Notes: generated by a model not told the origin, from the letters alone. Positions 11,036-22,372 are shown, counted from the stretch's first letter. The stretch is DNA of 64,000 nt from Kingdonia uniflora (GCA_014058105.1 JACGCM010000715.1:744001-808000), one strand, 5' to 3'. Numbers and translations: made by a program.

Positions 11036-12468
11036 AGGCCTTGATCTCCCCTGATTTCGATAGTTCCCGCCAACAACTTTTTATCATTAGTTACACTAAG
11101 CATATATTATAAGAATCACTTATGGCAGTATGTAGCATTATCTTTACCGAAATAGGGATTTAGGATCATCACAGCAAAAAAACTCAACAGCCAAACAAAC
11201 AAGGGTAAACAACAATATCCACTAATTTTTTTAGCAATAGTAAATTAATGTAGAAAAGTTACAATTTAGGGTAGGTAGAAGCCAATGCCCAATTTCAACA
11301 AGTAGTCGTTGAAATTTGAAAATGGTAGTGAGATCCTTAACTTTATTGATAAAGCTTGGGCTACCATGATAAATATCTTTAGTGCTATTGGAGAGATAAT
11401 TCCCTTTTTTTGAAGCTTTGTCAGCAGACAAATTTGCTTCCCTCCAGTTGTGAGAAAATATAAGATAAATGAATTTTGGTTGAATTTGAACTCCACTTAG
11501 CTCTTTGTCTCCAAGGAGCTAGGTCTTGTGTAAAAGCTAAGGTAGCCATAGAGGAGGGAAATCAGATTGTATCCAAATTTTTAACCAGGTATTGCTAAGA
11601 ACATATGCAACAGCTATGTAGGTTGGTTCAAAACTACCCTAAAAGGTGTTCTTCACCCCGAGTTAAGTGGGTTTGCCTCATAGCAGCTAGGTGGGTGAAG
11701 GGTAAAACCACTCCCCAACTCACCTTACAGGTCGGTTCAGAGATCTGTAGGGTGGGAAGTTAATTTTTAGGTGCCGCGTAGTTTTGAACTGGGTGACAAA
11801 TTCAATGCTTCAGATTAAGACACATTTTACTTTTTCATAGTTCGCGATGCGTGACTGCATTACTTTTGCCATTTATCTTTCTTGCTAGGTGTCATTTTAT
11901 GATTGGTTTAATTGAAATAAATTTAGTGGGTGAGTTTTCAACCCAGTTCACTGTTATGAGAAAATGGGGTTAATCACTATTTGGGTGAATTTGGTTTGAA
12001 ACCGACCAAGCTGCTGCTGCATATGCTCCAAAAGCATTCACAATAGAATAGGTAAAATGCAATGCTACCTCAGTAGAAAAAGTTGTTGTGGCTAGTAATA
12101 AAGTAAGGAACGGATTAAGAGACTAACTTCTGGGACACTATACAAACATTAAATCGGAGTCATCTATGTGGTTAAATTGGTGGCTCTAATTAAAGAACTA
12201 GGTGGCAAAAATTCATTGACGTGGCAAATCTTTATCATATTATTTGAAAAATAGAATAAAATATTCTTCCCTCCTAACCCACAGAGATCTTCTCTCATAT
12301 CAACAACAACGATTCTCTTAGTCTCTCAATGTACTTTCTCGCTTGGCAATGATTCTCTCTCAACGATTCTCACAATCTCTCATTTCATAACAGTTCCATC
12401 AAAGAGCCAAACTCATATCTCTCAATCTTTCACAATCAAATGGAGTAATATGATGTTGCAACAATTTC
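11036..12468. other. No gene recognised; possible MITE-like block
   Basis: AT-rich. The pair 'ggttggttcaaaactaccc' (about 11619) and 'ggtttgaaaccgacca' (about 11992) forms a loose inverted repeat enclosing GGGTG-rich sequence. It could be a degenerate MITE of about 390 bp, but no target duplication is clear. A CT-rich tract at 12270-12440 (ctctctcaa repeats) precedes the OTU-type pseudogene and would suit its 5' untranslated region. Confidence 0.3.
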
Positions 12469-15410
12469 ATGGATTTTGCTCGAATTCCTTCTGAATCAGG
12501 TAACAATCCATCAGTTTTGACCTAATTCTTGTAGTAAATCCCAATTTCTCAGTGTTAATTTACCTAAATTAGCAACCAATTTAATGGAAATGTGGTTTAT
12601 GGCTAATATACTCAATTCCTGTTAAATTTTTTAGGGATGGTTGTATTGTTATGAATCACTTATGATTTATTGTGAGATTATTAAAAATTGTTTGCTTGAT
12701 TGTTTATGTAGAGAGACTGTAGATTGCAGTATCTATTAGGAGATAGTTTGATATTAAATCGACAATAGTTTGACTTACAATATACTGATATTCTCGATAA
12801 TATAACTACTAGACAATATTCTACATTAAAATTGATGATTTGTGTGCATATCCTGGTAAACCGAAGTTCCCTGAACAGTCAAAACTACGTATTGCAAAAG
12901 AGAAGCGTCCTTACAAACCAAAATATGAATGGATTGATGTATTCTCGGATGAGAAGTGGAAGTGTTGGACACTAAAGGATGAAAAAACTGGGAATAAGAT
13001 ATACGATGGATCTTCAAAATGTGTTGATGGATATTTACAATAGTTTCAATCGGTGTCATGGCCTTAAATGAAGAAAGAGGTCCATCCAGAGGGGGAGATT
13101 CCAGTTCAAGATGCCCTTGATTTTTTCAGAATGCAGGGGCATATTCTTATGTTGGAAAACGAGGTCTCGGTCTTGACTCAATAAGTTCATAAACAACTTC
13201 ATGACATTAAAATTAAACAACAGTTATCAATAGGTGTAAAAGAGGAATTGAGGATTAACGAATGTACCATTTTCAATACAAACATTCTATTTTATCTTTA
13301 TTATATATATGCATCTAATGATTACTGTTAAATCTTTAAGATTGTCAGTAATAGAGTAGAATGATCTTGAAAATATTGTGAATACTCATAAAGCATTAAC
13401 AGTTATCAGTGATAAATAACACTACAAATTTGTTGTCTTGATGTCGTAATTGACGTTATTACCAAGTCTGATTTCACGTAATGAGATCACAAATGTAACA
13501 AAAAACGGAATGTGATTTATTACTTGAGGCCATAGAAAGACTATAAGAAGATGTGCATTTAAAGACCATTTCAGACCTATTGCCTAAGGAGAGTGTAAAT
13601 GACGAGTTTGAAGCGAAGTTGAACGAAAAGGTAATACCTAAATATTGATAGCTCTTTTTCACATTTTATGCTTGCAATATCAACTATAATATGCTGACTT
13701 CATATTTATCTATAGTCATTAGAATGCCAATTTTTTAAAGAAGAAAATTTTAAATTGAAGCCTGTACTTTTGAAACGATCGGGAATTGAAGAATCTTATC
13801 AAAGCATATTTATTATTTATACAACTTAAAGACAAGGTATATGTATGTGGTGCTGCTTGTGTTTGTATTTTTACTTGCTGATGTAGTTATATGTTTCAAG
13901 AAAAATACTTACTATAACATTGCATCAACAGGAAATTGAGTGTCTAAATTTGCGCCAAGTCAACGAAATATTGGCTCAGCAGCTCCTAAAAGGGCATCCA
14001 CCACCCATGCCAGTGAGTAATCGATTTCAATCATTTTTTTCAATCTTACAAGAGATTAAGCACTTTTATTTCAATATGTCACTTTCTCCCCTCAGATTTC
14101 AATGGTACAAATCAGCGACAAACAGCTCGTGAAGCTAGATATGACTGACACTCATTTAAAGAATATGCATTCACAAACACTTATGTTATATGAATAGGCT
14201 CAGAAGAAGTTGAATGACAAAGATGAAGTTGTAAGTTAATCACTTGTTGGCATTAAAGTTTTATTGACACGATGTCTTACATTGATAATTTATTTTTTTA
14301 TATTATGAAACAATTGAAGAAATTGACTAAGAAATGGCAAGATAAATTAAATAAGGAGACCATGGCTATGGTAAGTTTAACAATATTAGTTTTGTTTATT
14401 TAGTTTTGATATTGGTATATTATTAACGGCATATTCATAACAAGAAACTAGACTTATTGTATATGAGGAAATACATAAGAATCTAGAGCAGGTTAATAAT
14501 GAATGGGTTAGTTACCATCACTTTCCAAAGCATTTCCTGTGAAAATACTTTGGAAATTTATTTGTGTTAAAGGTCTTAGTTCAGGAGTATTCTAACTTTT
14601 ATATGCATGTTGATTATGTATTCACATTCAGGAGGAGTGGCGTCAAGCACTCAAGGAGGTTCTTGAGTTTCGAGACTTTGTTGATAAGGAGGATCCAACA
14701 TGGGAATAATTGAGTATACAATTCTCCAAGCTTTTAGAGATTGCACAAAGAGGGCCAAACGGAGAATTCCAAGAAGGAATGAATGTCATTGCCACTACCT
14801 AAATTTCTTTGATTACTGCTAAAATGGATAAGGTCGAATGGAAGGTTTGGGTTAGAGCAATGTTATTCCAACCGTTTATTAGATGGCAGCCTGATTACCG
14901 TGATGTTGACCGGGATGGAAATTATGGGTTTCGTGTACCTGCCTTTTTGGCATGGGAGCCAATATTCATACAAACAGATTAAGAGCTCATGCATGTCTTT
15001 GTTGGCTAAGAGCCCCAAGTTTTGGAAGAGCGTGTTTAGTCAAACGATGGAAGTTGAATACACTGATTCTGGTGAGCAGAAATATCATGCGTTGATTTAG
15101 GCATGTGACGTTGATGGGACATTTGTAGAATACATGTATTTGGGGCTGTGCTTGTAACGGTATACGAGAAGGTTGTCATCTTCATAAGTAACAAAGAGGC
15201 TTTCACTTTCTTACCTCTTTTATGGCCAAAAAATAGCAACAAGAAGACAAGGGAGAAAAGGTTCCACAACATATTATTTGACACCAAAAGTATTGGTGGG
15301 TGGCTATGGCGTGTGACAATCACTTTGTGCGTCTATATTCTCGGTATGAAGCTCCTATTCCTCCAATTTCTACTCTGTGGTATGGCCACCAATCACTAAA
15401 ATTAGACACA
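12469..15410 (+). pseudogene. Multi-exon coiled-coil + OTU-like cysteine protease pseudogene
   Basis: A short first exon (MDFARIPSES, 12469-12499) ends at a GTAAC donor. Later blocks include 12840-13260 (…KYEWIDVFSDEKWKCW…, …PVQDALDFFRMQGH…), then small coiled-coil exons near 13510, 13720, 13932, 14093, 14317 and 14630, several ending in GTAAGT/GTGAGT. The last block (14640-15410) reads …YRDVDRDGNYGFR…, …KSPKFWKSVF…, …YEKVVIFISNKEAFTFLPL…, …ACDNHFVRLYSRYEAPIPP…. This is the order of plant OTU-like deubiquitinase domains: DGNCGFR near the start and a late NHF histidine. The catalytic Cys is Tyr here (DGNYGFR). Stops (e.g. after …DGYLQ) and frameshifts (about 14938 and 15140) break the frame. 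Confidence 0.6.
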
Positions 15411-15978
15411 AAGTAAATAAAAGACACATTGTTACAATATTTAGACAAATATGGGGAAGAGTTTATGCAGATGGTGAGGGACAGTGGGGTAAAGAGTTAT
15501 AAAATGAATGATATGTTACTTTAAGTAGTTTGATTTCCCTTCAATTTTTTTATCTATGTACAAATTAACATATCTTCTTTTGGAATAGCCAATGTTACAT
15601 ATATGATGTCTTTTTGTATTAGCTATACATTTATCCTCTTTTTTTCAACTGTCCTCTATCACTTTGCATGCCTGCATTTCTAGAAATGTTTAGTTGCTAT
15701 GCATTAACAATTATTAAGTACCAGGTTATGCACTTACAACTTATTTGCAGCAATAATTGTTCATCATAAGGAGTTCAACAATATTCCTATTAAGCGAATG
15801 TCCATGTATTTCGTTTGCAACAATTTTGCATTCAAATTTTGGGATGCTTAGGGTACATTTATAGCACAAATGTTGATTATTGTTGATGACTTTACTCGAC
15901 ATTAATTATGTAGTAAACTCATGGGCGGATACACCAAGTAATTGTTGATATTAAAGTAAATTGAAAATTTTAAACAGA
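15411..15978. other. No gene recognised
   Basis: AT-rich sequence after the OTU-like pseudogene. It may hold its 3' untranslated region, but nothing specific can be supported. Confidence 0.35.
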
Positions 15979-16193
15979 GGAAATTGCTGATTGAAGACGA
16001 ACTCGACAATTTACACTAATGGAAATTGTCGATTCTATACCTATTCGACAATTTCACATTGATGCAAATTGTTGATTCTATACTTGTTCGACAATTTTAG
16101 ACTGATGCAAATTGTTGATTCCATATATGTTCGCCAATTTTAGACTTTATGCAAATTGATGATTTTATACACGTGTAACCAATTCATAGACTT
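15979..16193. repeat. 43-bp tandem repeat with inverted arms, five copies
   Basis: Copies begin at 15979, 16021, 16064, 16107 and 16151, a period of 42-44 bp. Each holds AAATTG(T)(C/T)GA and, about 13 bases later, TCGACAATTT, so single units can fold into hairpins. Related 'tcgacaat'/'attgttga' pieces recur at 12750-12830 and 17960-18130. This suggests subterminal repeats of an unrecognised DNA transposon, or a small satellite. Confidence 0.7.
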
Positions 16194-16420
16194 CAGTATA
16201 ATGCTAATCCACAAAATACTTGTTGTAGACATTGTAAATTCACATGCAAAAAGAAAGAAGAAAAAGAAAGGGAGCAACCAATGGCTTGAATTTTATTCAT
16301 ATTCAGCGTTGTCTCATATATGTAGCTTCCACGAGCCACCTACTGGAAGAAGTACAATTCATATAACTTAAGAATAATGAAATCCTCAATATTTTGAGCT
16401 TCATGGATGGTTATCTTCTG

Positions 16421-17561
16421 TAGAGCCAAAAAAAACCCACGACCCGCCAACCTGACCCGACCCAACCCTACTTTTGGTGAGTTTGGGTTTGGCCTTAATA
16501 GGTTGTGGGTCATTTGACCCGAACCCGTCTAACCTATTTAATAAATGGGTTGGGTTAGGGTTTACCTTAAACGGTTCGGGTTGACCCATGACCCGTTTAA
16601 GTTTGATATGGGCCAATTATAATTTATGATTTTTATGTTTGAGAATAAACGAGGTACCAAGCAAATTACCTTACTGTAACTTTACATGGACTTTACGCTT
16701 GAGAATTATCTTGGTGTTGCCAACAGTTAACACCTTTCAGTTTAAAACATTTATGCAAGTAACTCAATACAAGAGCTTGTCAAAAGCGTTTGGGACCAGA
16801 AAAACTCAATAAATGGTCATGCATTACCTTTTTTAAAATGGAGATAAGGCATGTATAAGACTTGTATAACTACCATCTTTAGAATTAAAATGAACATATT
16901 ATGTATCTATCACTTCTCTTTAAGAAAGACGAGCTTAAAAATCATGTACTGAAAGCCTATTTTTTGGTAGAAAAAGGGAATAAGCGAAAAAGATCGAAAA
17001 ACTAGAGCTAGGACCTTCGGGCATGTGACTTAAGGTTGCTGGATAGACCCAATTTAAGGCTGCTTAAAGTATTGCTAAAATAAATTTATCCTACATGGAG
17101 CTTATTTAAGGAACATTAAGCATTAATTAACTCAGAGCCTCAAGCATTGCTAGAGATAGTCTGATATTGGCAATATTTTTTCTTCTTCTTCTGAACATAC
17201 AAAAATGATTAGCCAGACAACGTTAAATCCTTGCCACAAATTCTCTATTAATCCATATATCAATACATGCTAAATGAACGTGGATATTTTATAATAATTT
17301 TGGCGAACTGCCTAGGGAAATTTTGAGAAATTTCGATAATATTTAAACACATGACCCGACCGGACTCGACCCAAACCCGAATTAATATTTAAACAGGTCA
17401 AAGGGGAAGGTTGGGTTGACCTATTTAAATTAGAGTTGGGTTTGGGCTTGTATTTTTGACCCGTTTAATTAAGCGGGTCGGGTTTGGGTTTGTATTTCTG
17501 ACCTACGAACCAGTTATGACCCGACACGTATAACCCAAACCCGACCCGTTTGCCACCTCTA
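16421..17561. mobile_element. Non-autonomous hAT-like element, 1.14 kb
   Basis: The element is bracketed by a perfect 8-bp duplication ATCTTCTG (16413-16420 and 17562-17569), the size made by hAT transposases. Its ends read TAGAGCCAAA… and …TTTGCCACCTCTA; the latter inverts to TAGAGGTGGCAAACGGG…, a common plant hAT end. About 190 bp at the left and 220 bp at the right are rich in 'gacccgacccaaacccg' and its complement, forming long imperfect inverted subterminal regions. No transposase is encoded; the 71-codon minus-strand frame at 16401-16616 is a by-product of the GACCC repeats. Confidence 0.85.
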
Positions 17562-17569
17562 ATCTTCTG

Positions 17570-18630
17570 GATGAGATTGGTTATCTACTACACATTCATC
17601 TCCTGCAAGTTAAGCAATAATGATGTTTAGTAATAGGATGAATACAAAATTTTAATGATATTTAGATTAGAAATTTACATACGTGTCTTCTCAACTAATG
17701 TTTTTAAAAGTGGGCATTTGAGTTTATCATGGTATCCGAACTCCCCATACCCCTTACGTATTCTTTCTTCTTCACCGATAACTTTAGACCAATTTTCATG
17801 TATAACATCATCCTTCATATACCTTGCTCAACCTGTCACATTCAAAGAGAAACCATACAATGGTGATGAATTATAGTTTCCTCAATCATCAAGTAAGCCA
17901 AATAATTCTTATAAATCATGGTCACTGTGAGGTAAGTCTTAAACTAATTACCTCATATATTCAGAAATTGTTGATATCAACAATTCCAATAAGTATATAT
18001 ATTATCGATTACCAATGAATTCGACAATATGGTATAAACATACTTCGACCATCAACAATCTCAATTCAAGCAAAAGAAATTAAATTGTTGATTTATACTA
18101 TATTGACAATTCCTGACATCAACGATGCATCTCAATAATGTCATTAGGTTTAGTGAAACAATTACCCATAATTTTCTAATTATGATGCTGATTGGGATGA
18201 TGGAATCGCCAGCAAGTTCAAAGCTGAGAACATTTTTTGTTGATCTAATACATACTTAAGGATCTTGCTTTTCTTCTTCTTCATGACTGGGCGATAGACT
18301 GGAAAAAAAAACTCTACGTGATTAACATTGTTAAACCAGGAGTAAAGAGAGATACTCATTATCCCAATTTCTTCAATTACAGAGAAGAAAGAGATTCACA
18401 GTTCTTACCTATATTAAACATGCAGAGAGATCAAGAGACAGAGACCCATTATTTTTGTGTTGTAACTATAAATAGTTAAAAGTGGGAGAGAAAAGACAGA
18501 GATACGGTGAGAGAAAGATCTCCATGAAATCTGTTGGAGAAAGAGAATGAGTTTCATTGATACCTCATTTCCACCTATTTTTTATTATTTTTTATTGTCA
18601 TTTATGTTGGGTATGAACTCGAATAGAGAT
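17570..18630. other. No gene recognised; scattered ATTGTTGA/TCGACAAT motifs
   Basis: At 17960-18130 there are about seven copies of 'attgttga', 'tcaacaat' or 'tcgacaat', echoing the tandem repeat at 15979-16193 on the other side of the hAT insertion. A TATA-like 'ctataaatag' lies at about 18468 beside GA-rich sequence. No coding region is supported. Confidence 0.35.
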
Positions 18631-19299
18631 TGTTGAAGAAATCTGAAGATTGTCGAAGTCATTCGAACGAAGAAGGAAGTCGTTCGAACGAGTCGACTTT
18701 GAACTTTTGTTGTACTCACTGGAATTTTGGCCCATGAGTCAATCTCGTTTGAACGAGCTTGGATGTCGTTCAAACGAGTTGTTCGAGAACTTTTGGTACT
18801 CTATGGAATTTTGGCCCAGGAGTCAATCTCGTTCAAATGAGCTTGGATGTCGTTCGAACGAGATGTTAAGTTTCTAGGGTTGGAGACCAACTATCGCAAA
18901 GTCGTTCGAACGAGCTTGGCGTAGGTTTACCTTAGATGTTAGAGTTATGCCTCGAGATTCGCGCTACTTGTATTTTTGGCCCTCTAGTATATAAAAAGGA
19001 CTTAGCTATTTTGTTAGCTATCTTTTTGATGAGTTTAACCTTAAAGAGGCTAGGGTTTGAAGAGACTCCATTAAAGCTTGAGAAGCTTGAGAGATCATTA
19101 TAACCTGTTTGATATCATAGTAAATTGTTCGTAGGGAGTGGTTTTTCATCCGCAAGGGTTTTCCACTTCCCTTATCTGGGAAACCTTATTGTGTTCTTTA
19201 TTGTTCTTGCTTGATCATTTCTTCTTTTATGGCTTATTCGCTTATTCCGCATATCATTCTTGAAGAGAGGAGAGAGTAGCTAACTCGATTCTTAACAAT
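18631..19299 (+). mobile_element. LTR-like block (solo LTR) with TCGTTCGAACGA repeats
   Basis: The block starts TGTTGAAG at 18631 and ends …TTCTTAACA near 19299. Its first third holds at least six variants of the palindrome TCGTTCGAACGA, plus the string 'gaattttggccca' twice. The same combination, inverted, is found in the G2 LTRs at 39.9 and 42.6 kb, so the families are related in this part. A TATA-like TATATAAAAAGG lies at about 18990, followed by the 'gtttttcatccgcaagggttttccac' type of sequence common in plant LTRs. No clear target duplication was found, and no element body adjoins. Confidence 0.5.
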
Positions 19300-19597
19300 T
19301 TCCTCTATTATAATGACCACTCATCTCTAGCAATGTATATACAGTGTTTCATTTTTCAGTGTCCACGAATCCATTTCTAATAAAGTAAATAACTTTAATA
19401 TGATAGATATGTTACAATGCCACATCGTCAAAATCCCACTTTCTTCTCTGAGAAGGACTCTACTATCAGAAGATTAATACTAAAACTAACAAAAGGAAAA
19501 ACGTGGCAAACATTTATTAATTCACCTAGGATACCTTTTGGGAGAGAGAAAGTTCAACATTTATTAATACTAAAAATTCATATATATATATATATAT
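19300..19597. other. No gene recognised
   Basis: AT-rich flank ending in a short (TA)n run (about 19581-19597), into which the LTR of copia element C1 is placed. Confidence 0.4.
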
Positions 19598-19857
19598 TGT
19601 TAAGAGTTGGGTCCAAGCCCAAGCTAGGAACCCAATAGAGTTGGGGTGTCATATTAGGACTCCTAACAAGCCCATAGGCCCGATAGGGTTATGGGGAGTA
19701 GGTTAGGTAACCATTGTTATAGGGTAATCTTTATATATCATTGTATTACGTACAGAGAACATAATTCAGAATCAATAAGAAATCATCTCTTTTCTCTCTC
19801 CTTTTATTCTTAAGATATAAAACTGTTAGTATACTCTATATCGATTATCTATAAACA
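19598..19857 (+). repeat. 5' LTR of C1 (about 260 bp)
   Basis: It starts TGTTAAGAGTTGGG and ends …CTATAAACA, with 'cgttatcaacacg' next, as in a group of plant copia elements whose LTR is followed by ACACGTTATCA-type sequence. TATA-like 'tttatatatcattg' and a pyrimidine-rich 'ctcttttctctctcctttt' lie inside. No second copy was found in the window. Confidence 0.5.
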
Positions 19858-20362
19858 CGTTATCAACACGCAAGCTCTAGGAACGAGGAGAGCAAAAAAT
19901 TACCTTCAAATAAGAGTTTTCAGGGAAACTAAGCGATCAGGAGAAGAGGTATTTTACAGTTTTTGAATACATATTCAATCTCTTTCTATTCTATGCTATA
20001 TAATAGATTATCATGGTTCAAAAACATATTTTCCCTATATTTTTCGGATTAAAAATTAGGATTTTTGATTTTTTTACCCTTGAGATATGGCTGTATTCAA
20101 ACTTTAATATCTTTCTCTGTCAACATGGGATAAAGGCGAGATACCTTTGGTTAGATAACCTACTTCAAGATCTTTCTGACTGTATATGGCACATCTCAGG
20201 GAGATGTCTCAATCGTTAGGAAAGTAAAATTGAAACTGGACAGTTTCACAGCCAAAAACGGCGGGTTTTTTTTGTCGATGACTTTAGCAAAGATATTATA
20301 TTATATTTTAATTTTTTGTAATTTTTAATAATTATTTGATGTAACATCATTATTATCCACTG

Positions 20363-20597
20363 TGACGTCAGCAGTAGCACGTGTCGAGGACAAGTGACAT
20401 GCTGACTTAGCGTGACACGTGTGGCATGCCTGACACATGTGTTGTACGTATGACAAACACCTGTATAGCCCTTGCGTATGACACGTGTGACCTGTGCAGG
20501 CATGGCATGTGGCAGGCTGGGTCAGACTAGTTAACTTGGTCCAGGTCTTGACCCAGACCGAGTTAGACAGGTTCAGACACTAAAACGGCTATAAATA
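20363..20597 (+). promoter_or_regulatory. Promoter-like cluster: TGACGTCA, three CACGTG G-boxes, TATA
   Basis: A perfect TGACGTCA palindrome (20363-20370) is followed by three CACGTG cores (20378, 20416, 20482), each in (A)CACGTGT context. A TATAAATA box sits at 20590-20597, about 100 bp downstream of the last G-box. Such ACGT-core clusters bind bZIP factors in plants and are typical of ABA/stress-responsive promoters. The surrounding units 'tgacacgtgt…ggcatg' look like a short duplicated module. The cluster lies in what I read as the C1 leader. The downstream transcript would run into the Tat1 insertion at 20892. Confidence 0.5.
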
Positions 20598-20891
20598 GCC
20601 CATTTTTTGGTCAAATTGTGCCCAATCTTTTTTTAAAAATTCCTATTGACTGGACCTACCCCATGGGGGACCCATTTTGATTTTTTTTTTGAAAAATATT
20701 TTTTAATTTTTTTGGGAAGAGGTTTCTTGTATAGAGAAATTGGCTCATTTATATGTGATATAAGTACATGGTATAATACCTATTTAAATATCTTACGATA
20801 ACTAATAAGATATTACTGGTATGCCCCTAGGATACTAATTATAATGATCAGGGATCAGAAATAATATGAAACCAAGACTAATTTAGTAAAC
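20598..20891. other. Presumed C1 leader up to the Tat1 insertion
   Basis: AT-rich with T tracts and no coding sequence. It ends at the Tat1 LTR boundary. The matching right-hand part of the interrupted leader would be 35888-36541. The 5-bp flanks of Tat1 (TAAAC and CATAC) are not a clean duplication. Confidence 0.35.
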
Positions 20892-21632
20892 TTTAATAGC
20901 CTAATTTCGGGATCTGGACAGCCTTTATACCAGATGTAATTAGAATGCGAATAATAACTAACACAAAAGTTTAGTGTGGAAAACCTTTGAATAAGTTAAA
21001 AACCACGACCACTCTTGGGGATTTTAGAAAGAAAGAGATGTTATTGAGAATGCTAGCTATTACAATGAGCACTCTGAATCTATAGAGTTTTGGAATAGAG
21101 ATTCTTCTGTATCGAATTGCCTGTCCCTAATCTGTAGTTCTATGGTCCTATTTATAGGTCTCATTATATGATCGTTTGATGACCATTAATATTCTTAATG
21201 GCGGACGTTATTAAGTAGATATAAGATATTCTTTCACCAGATGATGTAACGTCCTAACCTCTGTTATTGTACAACGGCTCTATTGATCACTGTACACTTG
21301 CGTATATCGAACTGCTGATGTAGAGGTTGAAACCGATGACTCGAACTGAGGAATATTGAATATGTCTTTAGTAGTATTTCCTGTATGCTGACGAGGTCGA
21401 GGATGAAGCTTTGAGTCCATGATACGAAATAAGCTATTACAAGGCGGCTCTCAACCAATAGCACGAGGAGCCTTATGGACGAGTGGTGTTGGTTGAGAAA
21501 TTCGTGATATATTTGCTTCTTGACGTTGCTGTCTTGATTCTTTCTATGCCACGTGCTCTGTTGGTAAGATCGAAAGCTCGTATGTAGTTCAAAGATGAAG
21601 CATAAGTTCGAGATAGGAAATACGCCACTACA
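20892..21632 (-). repeat. 3' LTR of Tat1
   Basis: It matches 35162-35887 along its whole length in the same orientation. On the minus strand it begins TGTAGTGGCGTA… and ends …GGCTATTAAA; the expected TTACA end is mutated. Sharp similarity ends at 21632, followed on the plus strand by the complement of a purine tract. Confidence 0.9.
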
Positions 21633-21648
21633 ACCGCCCCCTCTCAGC
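21633..21648 (-). other. Polypurine tract of Tat1
   Basis: On the minus strand it reads GAGAGGGGGCGGT directly before the 3' LTR start TGTAGTGG. This is the usual primer for plus-strand DNA synthesis in LTR retrotransposons. It also confirms the orientation of Tat1. Confidence 0.8.
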
Positions 21649-21867
21649 CAGCAGTACGAGGAATCTTGCGGGCGAGTGGTGTTGGTTAAGAAGTGTCATT
21701 ATTATTGTAGTTAAAATCTAGGAAATCATTTCCAATCCATATTCATAAGTATCTTGTTTGTGCCTTTTGGGTTTTCCAGAACCAATGGTTCTGGTCAATG
21801 TTTATTGGAATGAGAAATCCTTCTGTTGTTGGGAATCTGAAGAGTCTGTTTTAAATGCTGATCATAG

Positions 21868-21875
21868 TATAAAAG
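21868..21875 (+). promoter_or_regulatory. TATA box of the Tat1 antisense gene
   Basis: TATAAAAG lies exactly 100 bp upstream of the first antisense ATG at 21968. Tat2 has TATATAAAT at the equivalent place (57822), 62 bp before its antisense ATG. Two copies with a TATA box at this position, with diverged sequence between, support a real plus-strand promoter just inside the 3' LTR. Confidence 0.55.
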
Positions 21876-21967
21876 GTATTCAGAAGTGAGAGTGAGGAAT
21901 CAAGTCTTCGTTTCTGACTCTCTTCTTCTCCATTCTTGACTGTTGTGACTTTTTGACTGTTGAGAGT

Positions 21968-22372
21968 ATGGTGACTATCAGGAACCAATCTCGGAAGTCT
22001 AGGATTCATAGAAAGGTAGAAGAACTACGCATCCGATACTTTGGATACCAACCTCTGCATTTGCCAATACCGATTCCTGTGTCACCTACCTATTACTGCA
22101 TATCATATGAAGAAGTGATGGAGACGGGTGATGATTATTATCAGATGGTGCGGTTTCACTATTTGCTGACATCTGAGGCGGAGAGCCAAAATGGAATTCG
22201 TTTGTTGGCTGAGGAGATAAAGCAGCAGGTGTTCGTCCGAGGGAGTCTCGCCGGTATCTTGCTAGTGAATGGGTTATTTCTAAAAGGTAAGACCTTCCGT
22301 CTGTCTCTAGCATGCGGGGTGGGGTTATGGTGGAAGAGGTGGGAGGATGAAGATGATCATTTTCTTTTATGA
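21968..22372 (+). CDS. Tat1 antisense ORF A (MVTIRN…)
   Basis: 135 codons from ATG 21968, on the strand opposite to gag-pol. The N-terminus is basic (MVTIRNQSRKSRIHRKVEEL), then RIRYFGYQP, a Pro/Ile stretch, and an acidic …EEVMETGDDYYQM… part. A plausible splice donor (AAAAG/GTAAGA) falls at 22287; the codons after it look less natural, so the exon may end there. The start resembles those of ORF B (MVRTRAQ…ERYF) and the Tat2 antisense frame (MVKTRR…). No known domain is recognised. It is preceded by the TATA box at 21868. Confidence 0.55.
   Translation: MVTIRNQSRKSRIHRKVEELRIRYFGYQPLHLPIPIPVSPTYYCISYEEVMETGDDYYQMVRFHYLLTSEAESQNGIRLLAEEIKQQVFVRGSLAGILLVNGLFLKGKTFRLSLACGVGLWWKRWEDEDDHFLL

Noticed and set aside
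11619..12010. MITE of about 390 bp with GGTTGGTTCAAAAC-type inverted ends
   Set aside because: The ends match only loosely and no target duplication was found; left as a possibility in the region note.
12200..18600. Mutator-like element carrying the OTU-like gene
   Set aside because: I compared the flanks at 12.2-12.4 kb and 18.2-18.6 kb for long inverted repeats and found no convincing match, so no element boundary is claimed.
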